A stretch of 64,000 nt of DNA from Hepsetus odoe. Taxonomy: Eukaryota > Chordata > Actinopteri > Characiformes > Hepsetidae. Shown one piece after another: positions 48,742 through 59,100 of the stretch. Every line of letters begins with the position of its first letter. Within the stretch, counting starts at the first letter, position 1. The DNA lies in NCBI GenBank assembly GCA_017165825.1, contig CM029387.1:13799146-13863145 (forward strand). Reading direction: 5' to 3'. The notes beneath the pieces were generated by a model, which was not told where the DNA came from, searched no databases, and saw only the letters and a list, made by a program, of their open reading frames with translations. Both the position numbers and the translations under genes were made by a program.

Positions 48742-50903
48742 ATTTAAATAGTCTGCACACTCATTGTCCATGTTTTCAGAACTGTTTTTCATATTGGTTC
48801 AGGTAAAGCCAGGCTTTATTGACTAGAGCTTATTGGTTACTGTTATTAAACCCCCTCTAGAAAAATGGAAAGGGGCTACCATTGGATGGCTGGTGATCAG
48901 ATATTATTTCGTTGGTGCACAGCAGTGGCCATGACATGGAAATGTTTGTAGCGCTGGTAGGACCGTATGATTTGCTGGGATGTTCTTGCACAGAAAGGTT
49001 GCTAGGTTGAGAGTGATTGTCTAAAAAGATCCAGCCAGTAGTGACTCTGAAACTGACCATTAAAGGCTAGCTTGTGGCCCAAGTCATATATCAACAGGTG
49101 GGTTACAGGCAATTTCTCATACTCAGTTCCCAGTAAAAATATAATTTTCTATTTTCAATGTGTTTACATTTATAAATTGTCAGGGTTTTTTTTTTCCAAA
49201 AATATACAAACATGCATATTTCTGCATATTAAGTAAAAGAATAAGTCTCGATACCCTAACTGAAAGCGCATGTTCATAATGCCTTTGTGATCAGCTGTAA
49301 CTGGCATGCTTTTAGACTAATCCAGATTAATTCATTTGTAAAGTATAAGTAGTATTTGAACACCTGTAGAGGTTTAGAAAAAACCTGGCCAGTAAACATT
49401 TTGCTAAATTGAGCCTACATATCTTTCCCCACGGAGGGGTTAGGTTGGCAGATGTGAGCTGATTATTTACAAGATATTTTATTATTTGAGACCTGTGATT
49501 TCCGTGATGTGGATTAAAAGGACAAAATAATTTCTATCAAGTCTATGAAATCACACACGGTATACTGTGCCCTGCGTATTACTTTCCATTATAAATATAG
49601 CAATGAGTGTGGTTAAAAAATTATAGGCTGCAGGAATAATGGATATCTCTCGTTGCAAACTGGCATATTTGTCATCCAGCTTTCATTGGTGTATTTAAAC
49701 ACATGTTTGTTATATACACAAATACATGCATATATGTCACTTGCTGGACAGTGTTTTTGAGCACAATCCGTAACCAAACACTAGAGATTTGATAAGATTG
49801 ACAGATACAGGCTAATGTAAAAATGGGTAATGGCACCAATATTAATAACCGCAGCTACCTAAACACACCAAACCTGCCTTTCCTTTTCATATACAGTACT
49901 GTGTGAAGTGAAAGTGACTATCCTTGTCATTGTGAAACACAGCACAACACAATGAGACTCAATCTCTGTGTTTCACCCATATATACACACACATGCAGCA
50001 GGGGGCAGTGACGGGGGCGGTACCTTGCTCAAGGGTACCTCAGGGCAACCTACTGGTGAGGGAATTGAACCCACAATCTTCCGATCCAGGGCAAACTCCC
50101 TAACTACTAGGCCACCGCTGCCCCTTAGGTTTTAGGCATCTAAGAAAAATATATTTAAAGACTGGTTATTTGGGGAGTAAGCACTTTTTTGCATTTGTAT
50201 TTTATGTATTTTTAAATCTAATTTAATGTCCAGTATAATCCCAGTATAGATTGTGGTGTAAAAGTGGTTTGTGCATCTTTAAGTTCACTGTGGATGAAAT
50301 TTTACAATTTAATGTTTATTTGGAATTTTGATGTAAAGTGTCTCAGACCTTTGCACAGCACTGCACATCTAATCTTGAGGAGAGATTTGTTGAGCGGTGT
50401 TAGGCTGTGTTTTGGTTAAAACGGGTTCTCTTGTAGAGTTATATGTGGGAGATATTGATTTCTCAGCTTTCCTGCTGTGGATGTGTGTTGGCGTGTAAGC
50501 CAACAGCAGCGTTACAGCTGCGCTTGTGTGTCTCAGTCTTTCTGACATTTAACATGATCTTTACAGCCATTTCACCACACTGCCCTGGAGGTTCACACAG
50601 CACTTTCAGCTGCACACATGCGCGCGCACACACCCCCACCCACCTACATTTTTTGTTCGCTGTTGTCATACACATACCAACACGCACTCTATTTCTGCCA
50701 GTGATGTATTATTTAAGGCTCAGTTTCAGTCTGAGCTTAGAACCACTGAGTCAGTAAACAAATGGATTAAAACTACTTTAACAAATTTAAATATGATTTT
50801 AAATTATATTATTGGTAATTAGATTTGTAGCCACCAGGAATAATTAATTGTAGCGATTTATGTAATATATTGATTCTGAAACAGTGTTCTCTCTCTCTCT
50901 CTC

Positions 50904-50968
<65 letters not shown>

Positions 50969-53900
50969 GTGTGTAAAATATAGGATCTATTCGAAGTTCC
51001 ACGCCCGCCGCATGGCCGAGCTGTCTGAATCAGGGTTACATCACTTCTTATTGCTCTTCTTGGTGTTGGCGCACTGTGGCGATCTGGAAGATGCAGCTGG
51101 GCGAGCATGTGACCTGCTGAACATGCTGGTACCTGGGGCAGTGTCCCCTGCTCTCTGTGCCCTGCAGTGGCGCGGGCAGCTGGCCCTGTTGCTCCTGTTC
51201 AGTGGGCATGGCCTAGACCTGGCACCACTGGCATCAAAACTGTCTTCCGCCTTCACAAATGCTGCCCGTGAGTTCTACCTAAAGACAACAGAGCCAGCTC
51301 GCCGGACAGCACTCTGGCTCCCCCTGTCTGCATATCTAGAGGGCACTGTAGAGCTGTGGCAAACCAGCACCACCCTGTGCCAGTCTGAGGAAGCACTGCT
51401 GAGTGAAGGGTTCAGCTTGCTGCTGCCTGCATGCCGTACAGCTGAGCTAAACACAGCACTGAGTTTTCTCCAGACTACACTAACACAGCTATGGTAAGCA
51501 CACGCGCACACACAAGCCACCCACTGAGCCTGCTGCAAAGTGGGGACAAATTTACTGTTAGTAGCATAGATTTCCAAAAGAAGCAGTGTTTGAGCAGGTG
51601 GTTACAATATACTGAACATATATATAAGCAATGACATGTCCCATTTAATAAACATTTGCATGCTGTTAGCCAGCTGGAAATCTACTGACTCAGTTCTTGT
51701 CCAAAACTTACATTGTTTCTTAAATCTGAATATTAGAAATGTGTAGGATTATCTTACATTTACAGCATTTAGCAGACGCTCTTATCCAGAGCAACTTCCA
51801 TGTCTTAATCACAGGGATAGTCCCCCTGGAGCAACTCAGGGTTAAGGGTGTTGCTCAGGGACCCAGTGGTGGTAGTGCTAGAGGTGGGATTTGAACCGGG
51901 ACCTCTTGAGCCATTGGACCATAGACAAGTACCCTACCACTAGACCACCACCACCCTTAACATCTTAACATTTAATAACATCAGCCAAACTACACATTTT
52001 AATTCCATATTATGAAAATACACAAATGTACACAAATATATATGTATACACCAAGGGTGAACCTTTGCTCAAAAGAAAAAGTAAAACAGATGAGTGGCCT
52101 GTGTAAGATCATATAAAATAGGATAGCTGGAAAACTGTAGAGGTGTTTTCCCCTTTAAATGTAGTTTAAACAGTCAATGATTTGCTATTTTATTCAGTAC
52201 TTGGCATTCAGAGAAAACATTTTTCTGATTTCTTCTGAATTTTATTTAGAACACAACATTGTTTAATGATCTCCAAAAATGTTTAGTATGAAAAAGTATA
52301 CCACAAAATACAACATGAGTAAACGCAACAGTTTTGACCTTGTTAGTTTTTTGAGTATAAAAACTGCACTTAGTGAACAAATTTTCCTTTATGAAAAATA
52401 ATTGCGCACTGAATTTAATATTTGGTTGTGCCACCTTTAACAGCAACAACTGTCATCAAAAGCTTCCAGCAACACTGTAGCTCTAGCATGTAACTGCAAC
52501 ATTATCCTAGTGAACTGTTTCTTTCTCTTTAATGTGGGAACTGTGAGAGCCAGAGTAAAAAATTCAGAGTAAAATTTAACACTGCAGAAAAACAATGTGA
52601 GCTTTGAAATCCTTACCTAGTGCTGAAAAGGTAGACCTGTCATTAATTAACCTAGGATCTGTCATTGTACTTTCATTTGTTTTGCTCTTAGATGCACATT
52701 CAAACATTGGTCCCCAGCTGCACTGTTGTCCTCACAGTATCTGTTTCTTTGGTCCCCTGTTATCCTGGTGTGTGGGGAAGTCTTTTATCTCTGTCTTACT
52801 TTTACACTGACAATGGTTAAATTGTGAATAAGCTCTTCCATCCGTAGTTGCATATGTTCCTCTACAGTTGCTGGCAGAAAGCTGTGTGTGCGTGTGAGAG
52901 AGAGACAGAGAGCTATTTAAGAATAGTCCAGTTTTTTGGTCATTCTTGGGTCCTTTTAGCAGTGTTTTTTGTGTTTTTTAGTGTTTTTTGAATCACTATT
53001 CTGTTTGAGGGCCCATGACCTGCAACAGAGGCTGAGCTTCCTGAGCTACATGTTCTGCCTTGATAGTCTGTAGACTTTATTCTGCCAAGCATAGATTAAA
53101 GGCCCTCATGACAGATGCAGCCAAGCACCACATAAATGCGAGCTCCCTTGATTTTTCGTAGTAAACATGATGTTCTTCTCTTTGAAAGCTTCATTTTTCC
53201 ATCTGTGAGCATAGAGCTGATGTGACTATTTTTGAAAACATGGCAATAATACAATGGTTTATATTCATTTTTAGGGTATGAACAAAGTTATCCAGGTTTT
53301 TCTTTTCATACTTTTATTTCATTACTGCATTGTAATTTGTGTATTAGAGTATAAATGAGACAATTGCTTTTAGTTTAGTAATTAAGGAGTAATTAAGTAT
53401 TGATTCAATTAACTGGAAGGGCGTCGTCGAACTAGCATTCTATAGATTTGTAGAATTTATTCCCAGATGTATCAACAATGTTCTGGCAGCAACTCTCCAG
53501 CCTAAGAATCCTTGGATAAAGTGACAAAAAATCTGCCTGAAACTGTTGCCTTTGATGCCAGCGATGCCAGTGCTCCCATTTCTCCTATACTACTTTTTTG
53601 AATGTTCCTCAAACTATTATTGACAATTTAATATATAAGATAATATGTAATAATGTGGGACATGAGTGTGAGAACCCTTTGTTAATGACCAAACTTTTTG
53701 AGAATTCCCATTAGCGTTTTTCTCGTCAGCAAAAAGTGTTTTTACACTTACACACTTCCTCATGGAAGTATTTGTAATAAGCTAGTGCTCCCATTATTTG
53801 TGCACTAGCTTAAGTAATGTTAATCTTTGCTGTGCCTGTTCTCAGCATGCTCAGGTTGGAGGCCGCTTATTAGCTCATTAATGGCTGATAGAACCCAGCC

Positions 53901-55733
53901 GGACAGTATGTGATTCACACACCCACACACACATACACTGACCTAGTTTAAGAGAACCACCAACCGTCCTTCCATCCCCACAAATTACTTGTAATTTCTG
54001 TGCCGTTAAGCACTATCGCAGTGATTAATGCGTTTTCACTGACGCAATTAATGCGTAATTACAGCTGTGTGTAAATTAAGCCGCTGAAAGCTTTAGCTGA
54101 ATTACCCTGCAGGACACACACTGCAGCTGACTGAATCTGACCAATAATACGCATACATGACACAAGCCAAGAGCCAATCATACTCTAATTCCACTCATTG
54201 CATTCTCCCCCACGTTCCTTTGCGTGTGTGAGGTGAACAAGTTGTCACCGTGGCGACCCCCACCATGTGCCAAGCCACTAATCGAGTTCTCAGTAATCGA
54301 TTAATCAGGTTTCTCTCCTACTGTGCTCTCCCCTCTTGCCCTGTCCCGTGTGCGTGCGTGCGTGCGTGCGTGCGCGTGCGTGCATGTGCGTGCGTACATG
54401 TGCGCCTGTCTGTTTTTGTTCAATTTAAAGATTCTTTTAGAACTCCAGGTAAGTTTGAACATATAATTATACAGAAGCACCAAAATTTCTCTCATTCATA
54501 CTACTTTTATTTTGCCATCATTGACCATTAGAAATCATGGTTTAAAAATATCTGGTCCTAGTCCTGGTTATAATGCTCTCATAATTTCTAAAATCTTTTT
54601 ATCAGCCATTGTAGAAATATATACAAATAAACAAAATATAACTGTAATATAACAATTTACAAAGCTGGCTCATATAATGTATGGCTTAAAATGCAACTGA
54701 GAAATTTTTTAAATAAATAGACTGAAATAAAATAGCCGATTCTAGTCATGTACCCGTACTGATGACACTAGCTTGGCGGAATAAAATTAACACATGATTA
54801 GTTTAAGCAGTATGAAGTTTTAGATTAAATGTTCTGTTGTTTGAAGGAGAATTCCTCAGATCATTTAAAAATTTAAACATAGTTCAATAATTGAGAATTG
54901 AAGTCAGAGTGGCATTGACTTAAAAGTGAAACATATAGACTAAAGCTAAGCCATTCATTTTAATTTGCATTTTTTAAGGGCTGCCTTTTTAGTTATATTG
55001 TATATTAAATATATAACCAGTACTGGCTGGTTCTAATTGGGAGTTGTAGATTTAAAAAAATAATGTAATATGCAAGACTTATAAGGTTTATAAGGCTTAT
55101 AAGGCTTCATAAGGTTTGTGAATCTTTAAGTACTGTTGTTTTGCAAAAATGCATCTGGATAAAAATTGATTTAATTGCATTTAAAGTGTTATTGAAATAC
55201 TGGTTGGAATCATTGTAATTAAAATGTTTTCCCTAAATCATTCAGTCCTTTTCACCCCTCAAGTTTTTACAGTGACTGTAATGGGATCCAGGGGTTGCAG
55301 TGTCTATAAAATGAATGGTGCCATTTTACTTTCCCTTTCAAAACCACTGGTGAAGATACACAAATACTGAGTTTTTGTCAATAATGTTGATAATTCTTAA
55401 ATAATGGGAAAGCAATTATAATAAAAAAAAAAAAAAGTAAAATAGTAAAACAACTGCAAAAATTAGCCCAAAAGCCTTTTTCCAGAACAATCATAAAGCA
55501 ATAAAATACAGCCCTTGGGTGTATTCAAAATAATAAACATTTTGGACATCACCTCCACTTTGGACAAAAGGATTCCGGCAGGCTACACTTAATCGGTCCA
55601 TTTCAAAACTCTGAATTTATTCTTTTTTTATTTTAATAATGCAAATAAAAAAAATATGAAATTCCTCTTTTTAACCAGTCCTGTGTTCTCTCTCTCGCTC
55701 TCTCGCTCTCTCTCTCTCACACTCACACTCACA

Positions 55734-55773
<40 letters not shown>

Positions 55774-56140
55774 CAGACACAGAAGATAAAAAAACACAGA
55801 AGGTTGGGTTCACCTTCCTACTGCACACTGTGTGCTGCACATTACCAGCACACTTCACTCAAAAATGTGCATGAACTGAGATAATGTGCTGGTTTTGTGG
55901 CTCATATGTCAGATGTGTGAGTTTTATTTCCTTGTGTTTCTAGCAGGGGAGGAATTAAGGGATTCTCAGAGGTGGGATTTAGAGGTGTGTATGTGGCACA
56001 TCAGGGATTTAGAAAGTGTGTGTGTGTTTCAGAGTGAATGCTGTGCATGTAAAGGGCCATCTGTCTGCAGCACCCAGCCTAATGAATCTGTACATTAATC
56101 AATTGGCTCAATATCTGTGCATTATGTTCAACCTTGCTTG

Positions 56141-56172
<32 letters not shown>

Positions 56173-59100
56173 TGGTTTTGTATTGGTTTCACATATATTG
56201 TCTTGTATGTTTGTTGACCCTAATTGTCATATTGACCAGATATCTGTGAATACTTCAATTTGCAAATAACTCTCAAACCAATAGCCGTTTTAACTGTGCA
56301 CTTTGTTGTTTATGTTGATTTTAAAGATGATCATTTAAAATGACCTCCTACAAAGTCATATTTAGCATTTGTATTTAGCATTTGTTGCTTTTTATAAGAC
56401 TGTGTTTTTAATTTATTAAATTCTCTCTCATCTCTTCTCTACCCCACTTCCCCTCTTTCTCGTCAATCTTTCTGTATCCCCCATCCTTTGCTCTCACATA
56501 CCCTCTCTTTCTCTACCTCTTCCTTCCCCATTCCTCTGCCCCACTTTAGTGCAGTGCAGCAGCGTTTTCAGCGTCTTGGATCTATTGACTCCCCAATTTG
56601 GGCTCCACCTCCTAATGTGGTTAAAGAGCGCCACCTAGCAGTGGCCGTTGCTTTGTGGACTACTTTTTTCCCATTTCTGCGGAGCCTGAGGCTCTCTCAG
56701 ACGCCCCCGCCACAACTAGCTGATGGAGCTGCAGGTCAGACCAGAGGGTAAACTCTGGAACAGATGGAACAAACTCTACAATACTCTTGAGGGAGATACA
56801 TATTCGATACTGTTTTTGACTGTGATGTGCTTTTGTCCAGGTTTCTAGAAACCTTTCCATAAATTACTAATGTGTGTTAAATGATTAAGACTTGTGTGAG
56901 GTTACTACTTTGGTTGGCTGCATCAACCTTGTAACAACAGTGTATGCTAAACATAGCTTTTAAGTATTGACATTTCAAAGATTTTTGTGTCAAAAAAAGC
57001 ATTCTGAAATGCATGACATAACTTCAACATTCTTGTTGTTGATTGTTAAAGGATTCTCCAGTGCCATTCATATCTTTTACATTCAAGGCATGAACCACTG
57101 ACAGTAACTTCAGCAAAATCCAAAAAGAACAGGAAACCTTTTTGACTTGCAAAATGATTTCTGAATTGTATCAGTATCAGCAAATAATTGTTTCTGGAAG
57201 AGCATAATGTGAGGAATACCAGGCTAATATGTTTTTATCTCATTTAATACATTTTTAAGCTTAGGAAAAGTATAAATTATACACAACTTGTAAAAATGAA
57301 GCTTGAGGTGAAATTGTTGTGTGGTGTTTTCTTTGTTTGTTCAGGTTTTACTTTGTTGGCTCTGGATATGCCTAACTCTGCCCCTCAGGACCTCCAGCCC
57401 AACCCACTCCAGTCCATAATGCATTGCTTTGGCTGGGATGAGATGCTTTGTCCCTTGCTTGTGACGCAATACCTTAATCACCTGCTGCAAAATGAGTAAA
57501 TAATTTGTTTTATTTATTTATTTTTTTGTGATTGTTTAGGAAGTAAATCTGGCTAAACATCCTTTGTACACATCATCCCCTTTATTTTAAATGTAGTCAA
57601 TTTCCAAAGACATGCTTTGTTTTGGTCCATTTGGACTAATTTACTATGTTTGGGGTCATGGGAAACTTGATTTGATTTTTGAACTAAACATCATTTGAAA
57701 CTCCTTTTCTGTGTTGCAGTGAGCTTGTGGGTTGGATGGGCTCAGTTTCTGGGTCAGCTCAGGCGCTTTGTGTGAGGGCTTGGATTCGCTGTATTTTACA
57801 GCAGCATCTACACAAAACCCCTGATAACAGCAGAACAGGTATAACTTTCACAGGTTTAGGTATTTGTGTTTAATAAGAGTTACATAATTGCTAACTGAAT
57901 TACAATAAGTTACATTAGCATTCAATTTACACTTCACAAATTTGGATTAGTCTGCACTTTCCTCAGTGTGTATATATATCTGTATTAATTACATGTGATA
58001 TATATAATTTCTTAATGACTGTGTTTGTTCATGTGAATTTATGTCTGTAAAGTGCTGGATGAACAGTTAGCTGAGTTAACAAGGTTGGTGCTCCGGCTTC
58101 CAGAAGTCAGTTCACTGTTGCAGAAGGCAAGATTACAGCCCACTATGGGAAAACTAGACCCTAAACCTGCACTGGCACTTTTTATCAAGGTAAGACCACA
58201 CAAAGACAATAGAGCTCTGATAAGTTCACAAAGTCAAGTAGTTGTTCACATGAATAAAAAAAGAGTTCTCATGGATTATAGATTCAGTTCACTTCTTAAG
58301 TTTGTAAGCTTCAATAAATGAAGGAGTTGGATCTGGCATTTATAATGGCATCCTGCTTTGTCTTTTTTACAAATCAGAGTAGAAAGAAGAATTTTATTTT
58401 GTGTTGAATATTATTACTGTTAACATTGGTTAATGCAAGTGGGATGGTTGTGGTCTAATGGTAGGGTACTTGCCAATGGATCAGTAGCTCCCAGGTTCGA
58501 ATCCCACCTCTAGCACCATTGAGTTCTTGAGAAAGACCTTTAATCCTGAATTGCTCCAGGGGGACTGTTCCTGTAATCAGGAAATGGAAGTCGCTCTGGA
58601 TAAGAGCGTCTGCTAGATGCAAATGAGAAACACTAACCACACAGCACTTTTTTTTTTTTTCTTTTTTCTTTTTTTTTTTTTTTTTTTTGATTATGACTGG
58701 AAACAAAACAGAAAGGAGTAAACTGTCATGTGCAGAATATACTGTTCATTATGTTGTCTTGAGGCATTGGTGGTCTAGTGGTTTGGTACCTCACCCCAGA
58801 GGATTGCAATACCAGTAGATTACCCTCAAGTACCCCTGAGCAAGGATCTGTCCCCAAATCCACTCCCCAGGTGCTGAATATATGGTTGCCCACTGCTTCA
58901 CTTGAATGGATTAAATGCAGCATTTTGCTGTGGTTTGTGCCCTGATATGTTCACAATGTCAAATACTCACTTTCACTTTACTATCAAATTTATTACAATT
59001 CAAAAGCAGTCACAAGCCACTATTAAAGTAAATATAGATCCCTGAGAGCATGTTATAAAAAAGGAGTCAATCCCACACAGGAACTGGGAATGATGACAGT

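Noticed and set aside
50809..51108. Minus frame with repeated TDRQ/DRQ units as a repeat protein
   Set aside because: Translation of the (CTGT)n microsatellite.
55628..55874. Frames with Ser/Leu/Thr/His runs
   Set aside because: Translations of a (CT)n-(CA)n microsatellite.
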